DNA of 64,000 nucleotides from Piliocolobus tephrosceles (taxonomy: Eukaryota; Chordata; Mammalia; Primates; Cercopithecidae): the NCBI RefSeq assembly GCF_002776525.5, contig NC_045441.1:88105101-88169100 (forward strand). The letters are read 5' to 3'. Shown piece by piece: positions 34,682 through 47,815 of this stretch. The translations under genes were made by a program, and so were the position numbers. Position 1 is the first letter of the stretch. Each line of letters begins with the position of its first letter. The notes beneath the pieces were generated by a model that saw nothing but the letters and a program-made list of their open reading frames with translations, had not been told where the DNA came from and did not search any database.

Positions 34682-37600
34682 TCAGTAGAAACTTTACAAT
34701 ACTAAACATCCATCCATGAATACCTATTATACATAGGAAGTGAGGTCAAGGTAATAACAGTTACAAACTAAGCAATAGCAGCATCTGACCTTTGGAAATA
34801 CCAGCTTATATCAGGATTGCTTGAAAGCCACAGATCTCTTCTACCAATTGACCCCCAAGAAGAAACACCCTAAGTCAACGAAATGCTGGATGTGAATCCA
34901 CATGATGAAGAAAGGGGAACCAGTCATATGCTGACCCTGTGTGAGGGAGTGTTGCTAGAAGAAAGGGGAGAACCAGTCTTTGAACACGAAGACAATGACC
35001 TGTATCTCAGAGCTTGAAATGAGACATTGTTCTGCCTTATATCAGATATGTCACACGAGTATTTGCAACAACATTTGAGTTGTCACAGAAAAAGTAAGAA
35101 ACACAAGAAATGAAATACCATTCTGTTTATATGTCTAATATAGAAATAAAATGTTAATCATATTATATTATTCTGCTCCACATGTTTTGTCTCACTAGTT
35201 TGTTTGTGTCATGATATTCATTCCATCTAAACTATTTTCTTTACATTTTATGAATAAAAACACATACACCTTTTGCCACAATTAAGCACTAGAAAAAAAG
35301 TAGTATCTTTATGAAGTTTCATTCTGGGTCTTTATTGCTTTTCAGTTTCATTTAAGGAGAGCCAATACACACACAGTTGATGAATCAGATTAGAGAAAAT
35401 CAGAGCAGGCACTGTTTAATTTCTACTGGGAGGCCCTGGCCATCCTCTGCGGGGATTAATGTTTCAGAGCAGGTACACATTCTTGTCCTAAAACAAATGA
35501 CTTCAGTGTTATAGCTAGTACCCACATGTTTATGCATCTTAATACTTTAAATGTTACCTGATTACAGTGTATGGGAGTCTAAATATATACCAAAGAAAAT
35601 TAAAGGGAATAGATGCCTTTATTTAATAATGTATTATGGTCCCAGTTTCCTAATCTCCTGGGAAAAAAATGTAAGTTTTAAAACAGGTAGCATGGTAAAC
35701 CAGCTTTACAGTAGATTTGAACTGCAGATGGGTTACTTTTTACAAGTTCAAAGAACTCCAGTGAAGACTAAAAAAAAAAAAAAAAATTAAAGTGCCCAGC
35801 CTGTTTTTGATGAGAGTTTGACATTTATTACTTCCTTTGGCTTTTCTTTTCTTTAAAAAAATCTTGTGTGATTTAGGAGGACCAAACCTTTAGCTGCTAT
35901 AGAGTCAGAAATTAAGTTAGTCAGAAAATAATATTCCCTTGTTACCATTTGTTCATGGAAAATTGTGGAGACACTCTCTTTCTCCAAATGATTTTTGACA
36001 GTTCTCTAAATCCCCTTTTCAACCATCGAAGCTGTCTATGTCTGGAATACCTATGCCGTGAGAAAACTCAAAAGAGAAAAAAAAGAAGAGCAACAATATA
36101 ATATATTAGCTTTTTAGATTCTGGTTTCTCCAGCATCCATTATTGCTTCACCAGTAAAGAGAAAATTCATCAGATAGTCAAACTGCAAGAAGTAACACTT
36201 GGCGATCACAATCAAGTTTCCACTCAGAGAGAAAAGTCATTATTGGGTTTAGAATGCTTTGCATTTATGTCTTATAAACAAGTTTAAAAATAACACCAAA
36301 AAAAAAAAAGGATGTTAACCATATGTCATCTCACAGTTTGTAACTAAAGGGGATAAAGTTACCAAAGTTTCTTCAAGCCCTTTGAACTTGAAAGTCAGTA
36401 TGCATTTTCCATCCCCTTGTACATTATGATAAACAGTAACCCCTTCATTGCTACCCTGGAGTGTGTTGTAAGTTCCCTTTGTTCAGCAAACTCAGTATAT
36501 CACATCATTTTTATTACAGTGGTTTACTAGACTACTTTCAGACAGATGCTAAAATTCACTAGGCTTTTGTTTTCCTTATTTGCCTTTTTTTAAAACAATA
36601 TTTTTAGATAAAATAGTGATTTAAATAATGGCTTTAAAAATGTCCAAAGGATCTCTAAGTCTCAGAGCAGTTGTAATACACTTCAATAGGGCTTTAAGAA
36701 TATATTTACCTTGTTCAAAGATAAATGAGTTAAGGACAAATCATCACTTTTAAATAATGATGTAACTTTAAGTATCACAGGGTATATAGTGCATCTGTAT
36801 GTACTACATTCACCTCACAAATTCACATATCACTTATTGACTACTAAATCTGTTAAAGCAACACTCTTTCACCTACTGTAGCATGTCATTTCTTGTGCAA
36901 GATAGTCATATTCATATTTTTCTCTGCATTTGGTCTGTATTTAAGCCGGTATGGGACTGTAAATGCACACAATCAAACATACAGAGTGCTATTGACTTAA
37001 GTGCTATTGACACCTTTACATCATCTCTGTCATGTCCATCAATCACATCATTTTCAAAAAACTCCAGATGCTAATTATATATTACATTTTATTCTTGTGC
37101 TTGGGGAAAGGATTATAAACCTCTAGATACTCAATAAATCTGAATTAAAAAGTGATAGAAGCAGGATTGTTTTATCTGCCATCATAATAAAGAGGACATT
37201 AAAATTTTAAAAGTCTTGCCTATTTTATCAGTTGGCAATTGTTTAAGGATCAGAAAAAAAATCAATGCCGAGTGTTTCTGTTCTTATTTTTGGTGGTGAT
37301 TTTGGTATGCCTACTAATCTATGTGCCATTTTTCTCTTTACCAATCAGCTCTCATAATGAGGCTGATAATGAATGTGACCTTAGCATAAAACCATTAAGA
37401 CTTTTACAATCAATGGAATTATGACAAGAACACAGGAGAAATCTGTCCTTAAAGTTTTCTAGGTTAGACCAAAGAAAAGGGAGAATTTAGACTCCAGAAA
37501 CACTCACCAAAGACTATCTATTTGAGTAATTCTTCAGGTATCAGATTTCATCAGAGTTGCTGTGGGGTAACAGATGTGTTCCTGTCGATTTCCAGTTGGA

Positions 37601-39874
37601 ATTCTACAATCTTTGTGAAGGGGTCAAGGTTTGGTTTGAAAGGAGTCTGGCTATGAAAGAGTGTTGCCTTTGGGGGAGATAGTCTGGATGGAAAACCTGG
37701 GTGAAGACAATCTCAATTATTTATGTTTCAGTTTAGAGAGATATAAAATGGAAGTAGGAGAATAGCAAATTTACAGAATGGCTGTGAAGATAACCGAGAT
37801 AATATATACGCAACTATTAAAAGAATGCCTGTATTGTGATCCATGCTCAATAAAAAATTAACTAATATTTCTATTTGCTATGGTGTTTTTGATAAATTCA
37901 CCTTTGAACGAAGTCCTGCCCATGGACAAGTACTCATACATATAGCCAGGTACATAATGTCCTCAAGTGCTTCACTCCATGATGACAATCCACTTTCTAC
38001 TTCCAAAGCTTTGGAGCCTCATCTTACTTCTGTCTGCTTTTCACTTGAACTTTTTCCCCAGCAGTCAAAAACTAGAACTTGAAAAGACTCACATTCTTCT
38101 TAAATGAAGTACATGCCAAATTTTATTTCATTAAAATTTGAGGAAGTCAATTGCAAATAATACTCATTAACTTCATATAAATGTCTTTGGTTCATATGTG
38201 TAGGCCATCAAATAGGTCAAGCAGTTTGTTAAAGCAGACAAAAATAGACAAAACCAATCCATGATGACAAAAGTCAGCCTATGGATAAAGATTAGGTTTA
38301 CAAAGCAAGGGTTGTAGGTAATTCCATGTCTTGACTGGGTGGTGATTACATAGAAAGTCCACTTTGTAAACATGTGTCAATAGGCAGTTAAAATATGTGT
38401 ACTTTATAATCATCATACTATAGTAAAACTGCTTACATTTTTGAAGAAGCGATATCAAGAACTAAGGATTTTCACGAAATGTACAATATTTAGAATTCCC
38501 ATTGGAATATTATAGGCCATTGTCCTCTGATTTTAATTCTCAGGTCTAAGCCACTGAAGATCAACTCGGGTACAAACACATATACTTTTAGGCCATAGCA
38601 CTCAGCTCTATCTATCTCTTCATTCTACTTCCTAGTGAGTTTCACTCACATTCAAATTATTTCCTGTAATTTGCTGAAAACTTTAGCATACCAACTCAAG
38701 TTTTTGTTTTGTTTTGTTTTCCCCACGCAAAACCTATAGCTATCTTAAGGAAATTTAATGTCTTTATTTTTGCTCAGATGACAACCTGCCCTTTCAGTTC
38801 CTTGAACTCATCTCCACTTGATTCAACCTCAGTAAAAAAAATCCCAATAGTCACATCTGGCCCTTGTTGTCATCATGAGAAGTTTAGAATAAAAGACTGA
38901 GATAACTAAATCTCTCACAGCCTCCTTCTTTCCCGTTCTCTCTTTCAGATGTTTGAGGAGAGCAGTTCAAGATTTTGTCTCATTCACACATTTGATGGCT
39001 TGATCTCTCTATTTTCTCAGTTGTTGTCATTTTTGTCATTTCCTTTCTATCCTCCTTGTAATTCACTATCATGTTAATATTTTATTTATCTAAGTTCATC
39101 AAACCTTTGCATCTTTCTGCCAAACCCCAATTTGGGATCATTTGTACTAGTCTAGCATCTCCATGCTTCCACTAGAACTACTGGAGAAAAATCACAGATC
39201 GATGAAAGTTAGTAATGGTACACATTCATGATGACCAGTAGCAACCAGGTCCTAAGGCTGCCCAGAGATTCTTAGTTGTGTCAACTCCCTCTCTGCAATT
39301 CTCCACAGAAGTCATTTCAAGATATCTTTATCTTTTTCTCTTAAAGCATTTGCCCTCCTCTATCCCTCCCTCCTTCCAAGATACAATTCAACTTCTTACT
39401 GCATTGGAGAAAATATTAACCATCAGATGAGAAAGAACCACCCCAATTTGCACCACCTGTATTAAATATAAAGCATGCATATTATATGCATATATATGGA
39501 ATACATATATTATACATCCATATCTAACATAATGGATAGTGTATACACATAAATATATAACATAAATATATATCCATATCTTGCACACATTTTATCTCTA
39601 CAAAACTGACCTCATTAAAGTTGCAGATAGCAAGTAACTGGGTCACTTAATCTAATAGACACATTGTGACCCTTAGAACATTTTTTGGGTTTTTTTTTTT
39701 TTTTTGGACTCTCCACCAGGCTAGAGAATCTGTATAATCTGAGGCTAGTTCTGTCTTGCTACTCATATACTTCCAAACCCTTCAATGAAGATGCCCAAGA
39801 AACACTGTGTGATTTAATTAATGTTATAAAACACCATGTAGCTCTTAACCAGGCCTTTGTAGAAAGTATGATTC
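34682..39874. other. Longest stretch without recognised elements
   Basis: About 5.2 kb with no repeat I can name confidently. 35771-35788 is an 18-base A run without a visible AATAAA upstream or a recognisable transcript. 39465-39590 is AT-rich simple sequence, and 39688-39705 is a T run with no Alu. No coding signal. Confidence 0.45.
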
Positions 39875-39887
39875 TAAGTAACTTCAG

Positions 39888-40178
39888 GACTGGGCTCCCT
39901 GGCTCATGCCTGTAATCTCAGCACTTTGGGAGGCTGAGGCAGTTGGATCACTTGAGATCAGGAGTTTGAGACCAGCCTAGCCAACATGGTGAAACCCTGT
40001 CTCTACTAAAAATACAAAAATTGGCCGGTATGGTGGCACACACCTGTAGTCCCAGCTACTCGGGAGGCTGAGGCGGGAGAATTGCTTGAACCCGGGACGT
40101 GGTGGTTGCAGTGAGCCGATATCTTGCCACTGCACTCCAACCTGTCTCAAAAAAATAAAAATAAAATAAAAATAAAGA
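39888..40178 (+). mobile_element. AluS-like, sense, intact TSD, 3' deletion
   Basis: Sense Alu ending 'ctccaacctgtctcaaaaaa': about 20 bases of the usual GGGCGACAGAGCGAGACTCC are missing. Perfect 13-bp TSD, TAAGTAACTTCAG, at 39875-39887 and 40179-40191. Confidence 0.95.
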
Positions 40179-40191
40179 TAAGTAACTTCAG

Positions 40192-43100
40192 CACAGAAAT
40201 ATGCACCCACAAAGTCTTTAAATCCAAGCTCTCTCAGAAACTTTGTTAGAATTTACACTTAGTATTTTAAAATAAGTTGATAATTTTATATATACAATTT
40301 CTATAGATAAGAGAGTGAAATATCATGTTTTATATCATCCATATATTTTTTATTATTCACTATATGGCAGAAGCTCTTAACATTCATGTCATCCTGAATT
40401 ACTGTATAGGTAACAATTTGTTTTCCTGGTTGATATATGGGGAAATCTGGTTTTCAATAAATGGTAAATGTCTTTCAAGCATTAGGAAAGTATCTGAGGT
40501 AAGCAGTAATTTTTATGACAGTCTCATAACTGATGAAGGAGACTTCACTTTCAACAATGGCTCTGTTACATGTAGCCCATTTTGTTGTGTGTGCTATAGC
40601 AGACTCAATGCCACATCTGGAAAAATTCTTTCTTTCTGTGTTATTGTGTGGTTTGCCCTTATATGGAGGTCAGTACTCTTCTATTTGACTATGAATTGTT
40701 TTCCCATCTTCCTTCTTTCATAAGTGACTTCTTTCATAAGTGACAATCCTATTTCCCCATGACTGACTATTAAATTATGTGATGCTACACTTCAACAACA
40801 CCATAGAATAATGCCCACCAGGTAACAATTAAGTGGCCTAACACTGATCTTACTCCTGTTGAACGCTTACCAAAGTCTCTGCAGGGAACAGTGACTTTCA
40901 GAGAAGAGGATTGCTGGGAGCATGTACTTTCTATCCAGTCTAGCAGTTACTCAGAAGAGTCCATTGTTGGATTCAGATGAGTATTCAAATTTACATCATT
41001 TTGACCTCAGATAGAATTACTTTTTTGGAATTATAAGACATTTTGAAAGCCATATTATTTTCGTGGTTTTAATTATAAGAATAATTCCCCCTCCAAATTC
41101 TTTAGTCTCAATAAGTATATGTTCTCTGCAATTGTTTTCTTTTTATTTTGTGAACACTGAATCACATTCTTAACTATATTAATCATCATTCTTTAATCAG
41201 TAGCTCACATGAGTAGGAAAAGAAGGTCTCGGTTCTCTTGTTCTAGGTTAATCAGAAAAGAGTTTCTAAATTTTGTAAGAATTCTACAGATTCAGTGACC
41301 CAGGAAATCCTACCAGTTGCTCTCAGGATAAAACAAACGGCTTTTGCTGCTTAGGAGAAGCTCAGTATGTGGTGAGGCTGGATGAGTCACATAATAATAA
41401 GTTTTATGTAAAGAGTGCTAGGGCGGTCACTAACTGTGTAGCATGGTTTCTGTGGGACACCCACTCCATGAATAGCCTTTCAAGATATAAAGGAATATAG
41501 TTTTCTTGAGTCAGCCTTCTGGCTCAAAGACAAGCTCTCTGTCTTCACTTTAGCATAGATGTCCTCACTTAAAAATAAATGAGAACCTGCTGCTTATGCT
41601 GGAGTTAGTTCTTCTGACCATGTGTACCAGCTTCAAGTCCTCCTGTCCACTTGGAAGCACACTCTTGGCTAACAATCATGTAAATCAGCTCTCCTGGCTC
41701 CTAACCTGCTGGAATTTCTCAATCAGAAATTCCAGCCCAGCTGCTCTCCTGATCACTTCCAAAACATAGTACCTTGGATCAACAAATGACATTTTTCATT
41801 TTAACCAATACTCCTGAAAACACAATACTGAACCAGAAGGTTGATATAATTAAAGTTAGTCAGTAGCAAAGAACAAAGAAATTAATGGTGTCATTAAACC
41901 ATAGATATGTTGAAATTTGACATACCTTTCTTTTGTTACATAAATGGAAAAAAATGCAATGGTCATATTTGAACCTATTTATACTTTGAAATTTTAAAGA
42001 TAAGAGAAACCCTTAGTAACAGTAAGCTCTAAGAATTTAATCACTACTGTCTCATCTCCATTTAATAAGAAAAAATTATCTCTTGAGATTATCTACATCC
42101 TGGACACATGCATACTTTGTCAAATTGAATAGAAAACAAAAGTAAGAAACTGGTATTTAATGATTGACAAGTAAGAGTTGGGGCCTAATAGATTTTTTTA
42201 AGCAAATGATGAAATCAGAATAAAATTTCATAACTATATTTTAAAAATAACCTATTGATAGAAGTAACCACTTGAAGAAACTTTCCATTACATAGAAATA
42301 GTGATGTGTCAATTTATATTGAATTATGAAAACAGATTAAAGTTAAAATGTAAAGTGCCAAGCTTGTCTTAGCATTAAAAAAATTACATTGGCTTGTGGC
42401 CAAAATATTTGCTTCCCAAATGTCATCCTTAGAACAATTTTTTAAACACACTGTGATTGCCTCTCCCTCCTCTCAACTCCCAGCAGGCTAAAGCAGACCT
42501 CACATGGTCCCACACAGATGTAGACAGAGAAACTGCTCATTATCAATCAATGAACACAAACAAGTTGAAGACTGCTCAGCTCCCCCTGCTTAAGGTAAAG
42601 AGTCTTAAAGCCCCCAATGAGTTTATTATTCTGGGACTGAGATCGTCAAAGTCATTTGATTTTGACTTGCACAGTAGCCACAAAGGTTAAATTGAGGTTA
42701 AGTTTCCCAAACAAAATGGAAGCAATTAAACAGTTAAATGTTACTTTTTTTTTCTTTTTTTTGATTTGGTTTTAAACCACAGATGGAAAAAAAATTATTA
42801 ATGTAACCAAAATGAAAATTTGTATATATCTCTAAGTAATAAAGTGATACATAAGAAATTGCATTTTATGCCTAATTATATGTTTCCATACATTAATTTT
42901 TCAAAAGAAATCACACAGCAGTATAGTTTGTATATCTCCAGCAAGTAACTGATTATAAGATTTTCTCTTTGCGATATGTTGTCTGAAGACTTGAGAAGTC
43001 TATAATTTTGGATTAGAGAGGAAAGAAATCAGGCTTGTTGAAATGTGGTAATAATATTTCATATGTTTGAGCATAGTCAATTAGAAAGAACACCAGTCTC

Positions 43101-43269
43101 AGAGTTAAAAAAAAAAAAAAAAAAAAAGAAAAAACAGAATGCAAATGTTTCTCCTTCCTTAGAGCATTAAGCAAGCACAGTCTATTTTATTTTATGTGAG
43201 TAATTTTCGTATTTTTTTATCTCACTTGACTTCTGAAATAATTGTATAAGGCAGAGAGATATTTGACAA
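40192..43269. other. Unassigned DNA with one exon-like segment
   Basis: No repeat recognised. An ATG-started frame of 132 codons at 40325-40723 is hydrophobic and AT-driven with no domain, so I do not call it. 42487-42594 has exon-like borders (see findings). A 22-base A run lies near 43107-43128. Confidence 0.45.
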
Positions 43270-43385
43270 TTTTTTTTTTTTTAGAAAGGAATATCAGGAA
43301 GATGATGTAACTTGCCCAAGATGACATATTTAATGTTTTAAGAGTTGGAACCAGACTCAAATGCACTGCTAATTCCACATATTAC
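43270..43385 (-). mobile_element. MIR SINE fragment, antisense
   Basis: 'gtaacttgcccaagatgaca' and 'agttggaaccagactcaaat' match antisense MIR. A T run at 43270-43282 interrupts the left side. Confidence 0.55.
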
Positions 43386-43486
43386 ATGTACATGACATAA
43401 GATCTGGAATCATGGTTCTTTTAAGTATTATAGAGTATTTGGTTTTATCTCTTTAAAAAAACAAGTGGCATTCCTAATGAATACAT

Positions 43487-43582
43487 TTTTAACACTATAA
43501 ACAATAGCTGACATACTATTTACTGAAATTTGTGTATATGACAAATATATCTTAACCCATCATCATGGTGAACAGAAAAGCC
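43487..43582 (+). repeat. Short local duplication, copy A
   Basis: Begins TTTTAACACTATAAACAAT, identical over 19 bases to copy B at 44394. After that it is about three-quarters identical with small gaps, ending 'aacagaaaagcc'. Same orientation. Confidence 0.7.
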
Positions 43583-43629
43583 AGATGTGTTTATTTTACC
43601 TGCATGTGGTGGCAAAAAGAAGTTAAATA

Positions 43630-43722
43630 TGTATATATCTATATCTATATCTATATCTATATCTATATCTATATCTATATCTATCTATATCTATATAGAA
43701 TGAGAGAGAGAGACAGAGAGAC
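43630..43722. repeat. (TATATC)n hexanucleotide plus (GA)n tract
   Basis: About ten TATATC units (one shortened) to 43697, then a GAGAGA-rich tract to about 43722. Forward frames read as alternating Y and I and are artefacts. Confidence 0.95.
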
Positions 43723-44299
43723 TGTGACCAGCACAAATCTCCTCCTTACTAATTTCCTTTCCATCTTGGTCTTAATTACTATTCTCAGAACAAATACTAT
43801 CTACTTGAAGTTATAAAAGTGTTTCAGTGTGGGTAAATACAAGTGGAAGGGCCGGTTTGAAGAATGACCCTTTAAGAGATACTTTAGATTCTGGGAAATC
43901 TCCAGATACAGTAGCTAAGCCAGGAACATGGCTCCCTTGAGGAGCCACAGGACTGGCAATCTAGCAGAGTTCAGAGAAGCACTTTATTCTTCTGAAACAG
44001 GGAAGCTAAAAGTTGAACTGCATGAAATATTGTATATGATTTGCCAAGCCAAGACACACCCATGACTCTCATTCCTCATGAGGTTAGAACTTGTTCATAG
44101 ACATCTAGTCACATGTAGCCTTCCATTGACCCAGATCATGCCATGAGGAAAGAAGCAGTCTCTGAGGAGCAGTACGTTTCCTGTTCCTTGAAGCTTTACA
44201 CTTCCTCATAGTGGGAATGCTGGGCTATTACGTCTTAAGGAACATTTTTGTAGTTTCTCCTAGATAGAGGCCCTCCTAAAACATACTGTGTAATTTTAA

Positions 44300-44350
44300 A
44301 AAGAGAAAGAGGGAGGGAGGGAGGGAGAAACAGAGAGAGAGAGAGAGAGA
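44300..44350. repeat. Polypurine tract (GGGA)n(GA)n
   Basis: Uninterrupted GGGA then GA units on the plus strand, nearly all purine over about 50 bases. Confidence 0.93.
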
Positions 44351-44393
44351 TCAAAGAGTGGAGTTGTTTTAGGTGATATGCTTAGAGAAAACC

Positions 44394-44475
44394 TTTTAAC
44401 ACTATAAACAATCACTGACGTGCTGTTTATTGAAACGTGTCTGAAAAAAATATTTTAACTCATAGATAACAGAGC
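44394..44475 (+). repeat. Short local duplication, copy B
   Basis: Direct-orientation partner of 43487-43582. Differences are mainly transitions (CATA versus CGTG, TT versus CG) and two short gaps. An 18-base A run follows directly. Confidence 0.7.
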
Positions 44476-44492
44476 CAAAAAAAAAAAAAAAA

Positions 44493-45121
44493 AGCAGTTT
44501 TTAACACTAGGCAGAATAGGGACACATTGTAGAGGAACATAAATGTGTATCTGCTGACTCTCACAAAAAGACATGTGAATGCTCAGTTTATGATGAAATT
44601 ATTTGCTTGACCACATGCCACAGCCTCCAAGCAAAAGGTTTTTCTCCCAATTCCCTTTTGCTGTGAAGTATTTGCATGCCGGGCATACAACACACACACA
44701 GGAGGGCTGCAGAAAATACTTGTGCTTTTAATTCGTCAGAGTGGCATGGTCAAGAATTTGAAGTACTTTAAAAAAAAAATCAATTTTAATAATTTTCCCT
44801 CAAATAAATTATTAACAGCCATTTTAAAGGACGAACTAAAAGTTATTTGAAGAGAAAGCAGAGAATTGAAGGAAAATATTGATATGGGAAAACTATCTTT
44901 AAATACATATTTTTAAGCATTCATTATGTTTGTCATTTACTGGAAAGGAGACCACATATGTCAGTTTTTATATTGAAACAATAAAGGTAGATAGTATGAA
45001 TGATTATTTGTTTACGTATGCATTTATTTACTGGATGGTGACAAGAGAATGACTTCCTTATACTGCCCAACACAAAGCAGAATGATTCATGTTGAAAATA
45101 TAAACATAAAATATAAACTAT
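44493..45121. other. Unassigned DNA
   Basis: Nothing recognised. Confidence 0.5.
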
Positions 45122-45137
45122 AGAAGAGCCTAGGTAG

Positions 45138-45435
45138 GCCAGGCGCGGTGGCTCAAGCCTGTAATCCCAGCACTTTGGGAGGCCGAGACGCGCGGATCAC
45201 GAGGTCAGGAGATCGAGACCATCCTGGCTAACACGGTGAAACCCCGTCTCTACTAAAAAATACAAAAAACTAGCCGGGCGAAGTGGCGGGCGCCTGTAGT
45301 CCCAGCTACCCGGGAGGCTGAGGCAGGAGAATGGCGTAAACCCGGGAGGCGGAGCTTGCAGTGAGCTGAGATCCGGCCACTGCACTCCAGCCCGGGCGAC
45401 AGAGCAAGACTCCGTCTCAAAAAAAAAAAAAAAAA
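45138..45435 (+). mobile_element. Old World monkey-type AluY, intact TSD
   Basis: Very close to the inferred source sequence, with CTCAAGCCTG, AAAAAACTAGCCGG and GAGATCCGGCC. Perfect 16-bp TSD, AGAAGAGCCTAGGTAG, at 45122-45137 and 45436-45451. Confidence 0.97.
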
Positions 45436-45451
45436 AGAAGAGCCTAGGTAG

Positions 45452-46439
45452 TCAATTCATGCAGATGTAATCCAGAAGGTAAATCATGCTTAAAGGACCT
45501 TTAAGAAATAATTTAAACTTATCACATACTTTACCTTCTAAACACTGAGTCGTCACTGTCTGTAGTTTTTTAAGTTCTTCTAAGACTCCTACTTTCCAGG
45601 CAGCAGTACTCTCGCACTGTCTTCTGGACAGCTACCAACAGCTACCAGGCGGTGAGTGATCACTGGGGTAAGGGGAGTAACTATGGTTTACATACTCTCC
45701 AGTGGCTCACTGAGTTTATTAAATGAATTTTAGAAGCAGAAACAGCTATTTATTCTACATCTTGCAGACAATTTCCTTTTCTTCTTCTTCCTTTGTCGCC
45801 TGGCCGGTCAAAATGTTGTGCTGTAAATATTGGGAAGTCGTGTTACTCTTTATTGACTTAACCCTTCTTAACCAAAGGTTTTATTTTCTTTACAATTTTA
45901 ATATCATTTTTCCCAATCACATAGGTTATCCATACCAATTTTATGATAACTGTTAACAGCGAGGGAGTCTACTTTTAATATTGTCATTTTTTCAATTTTT
46001 CTAAAAACTAGAAAATATGATAGACTAGAACCAAATATTACAATATGTTAATCTTGATGCTGAATGCATGGATGTGTGCCATACATATTCTGTGAAGTTG
46101 AAGTAGTTATATTTTAAAAATTTGTAAAGCTAATAAAGCTTCATTATAAAACCACTAGAGATTAAATATAAGAAAATTAATTCACCTACATAACTGCCAT
46201 GCAGAATTAGTTATTATAAAAATCGGATAAGTCTTTCTGTGCTTGCTCTTTTAATGTATCTTCTCATAATTCTTCTTGGTTTGTTTTACTGCCACAAATC
46301 TTGATATACTGATATCAAATATCAATCTGATATTTTACTTTTTTCTTAGGCTTTTAGACTTCACCACTAAAAACATTTCTGATGTCATTAATGACACTTA
46401 AAAACCATGATTTTTAATCATGTCATCCCTTTATATTAC
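45452..46439. other. Unassigned DNA
   Basis: No repeat or gene recognised. Confidence 0.45.
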
Positions 46440-47070
46440 ATTATATCATTTTGTAATAATTATAGATATATTCTCATATTGTTAAGCTCTTGCTTTTATT
46501 TCAATCATTTTCTACTATAAATAGCTCTGTGAAAAATAACCTGGTATAAATCGTTCTGATGACTCCCTTAAGACTAATTTTTAAAATTTAAATTACAGAG
46601 TCAAAAACACACACTTATAGTTCATTGTACTTGTATACATATCAAGCTCTTTTCTAGGATGATATAGTTTGTCCTCCCATGAGAAGAGGATGCTAGTATT
46701 TAAATTTTATACCCTCATCTATACTGGAAAAAAAAAGAGAGTTTGAGAATTTTGACAAGTTAGTAGCAATTATTAGTTCATTTGCATTTATATGATTGCT
46801 TTTCATTTTGGATATATAATATACATGTATATTTTATCTCTTGAATTTATTTTTCCAGAGATTGTGTCACTATATATAACTCTGTCTTATTTTAATGTGG
46901 GGGTGTTAGTCATTTTTTATATATAGAAATTATTAATCCTTTTTAATGTTTTTAGCAAAACCATATGAACAGTTTATATTTCATTTTATGTTCGACATAC
47001 GTAGGTTTAAGATTTTATGTTGTTGAGTGCATTTTTAAACCATTTTTTCTATCGGTTTTATGCTTGGAAA
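46440..47070 (-). mobile_element. Ancient L1 ORF2 3' region, antisense
   Basis: The order of 'aatagctctgtgaaaaataa', 'attacagagtcaaaaacaca', 'ttagttcatttgcatttata' and 'gaaattattaatccttttta' follows the antisense end of old L1M ORF2. Diverged and non-coding. Confidence 0.6.
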
Positions 47071-47075
47071 GTACT

Positions 47076-47143
47076 TGTGTTAATTTTCTGGCACTGCTGT
47101 AACAAATTACTACAACCTTGGTGACTTAAAACAACAAAATTAT
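47076..47143 (-). mobile_element. MLT1-like MaLR LTR, 3' end piece, antisense
   Basis: 'tgtgttaattttctggcact' and 'gctgtaacaaattactacaa' with 'gtgacttaaaacaacaaaat' is the reverse complement of an LTR 3' end (TTGTTTTAAGTCACC ... AACACA). It stops abruptly at the L1 boundary. The rest of this LTR resumes near 54303. Confidence 0.7.
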
Positions 47144-47815
47144 ATTCCTGGGCAAGATGGCTGAATAGGAACAGCTCCCATCAGTAGCTCCCAGCAAGAC
47201 CAATGTAGAAGGCGGGTGATTACTGCATATCCAACTGAGTGTAAACAAAGCCACCAGGAAGTTCAGACTGGGCAGAGCCCACCTCAGTGCCGCAAAGCCT
47301 GCTGTAACCAGACTGCCTCTCTAGATTCCTCCTCTCTGGGCAGGGCATCTCTGAAAGAAAGGCAGCAGCCCCAGTCAGGGTCTTATAGATAAAACTCCCA
47401 TCTCGCTCAGACAGAGCACCTGGGGGAAGGGGCGGCTGAGGGCACAGCTGAAGCTGGCTTAAACATTCCTGCCTGCTGGCTCTGAAGAAAGCAGCAGATC
47501 TCCCAGCACAGTGCTTGAGCTCTGCTAAGGCACGGACTGCCTCCTCAAGTGAGTCCCTGACCCCAGGCCTCCTGACTGAGAAATACCTCCCAGCAAGGGT
47601 CGACAGACACCTCATGCAGGAGAACTCCGGCTGGCATCTAGTGGGTGTCCATCTGGGACAAAGCTTCCAGAGGAAGGAAAAAGCAACAATCTTTGCTGTT
47701 CTGCAGCCTCCACTGGTGATACCCAGGCAAACAAGGTCTGGAGTGGACCTCCAGCAAACTCCAGCAGACCTGCAGAAGAGGAGCCTGACTATTAGAAGGA
47801 AAACTAATGAACAGA

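Noticed and set aside
35540..35788. A run at 35771 as a possible processed pseudogene tail
   Set aside because: No poly-A signal just upstream, no flanking duplication found and no recognisable transcript before it.
40325..40723. 132-codon ATG-started open frame
   Set aside because: Strongly hydrophobic and AT-driven composition with no domain. A frame of this length is plausible by chance in 64 kb.
43565..43816. Frame with YIYIYI repeats
   Set aside because: It is the translation of the (TATATC)n microsatellite.
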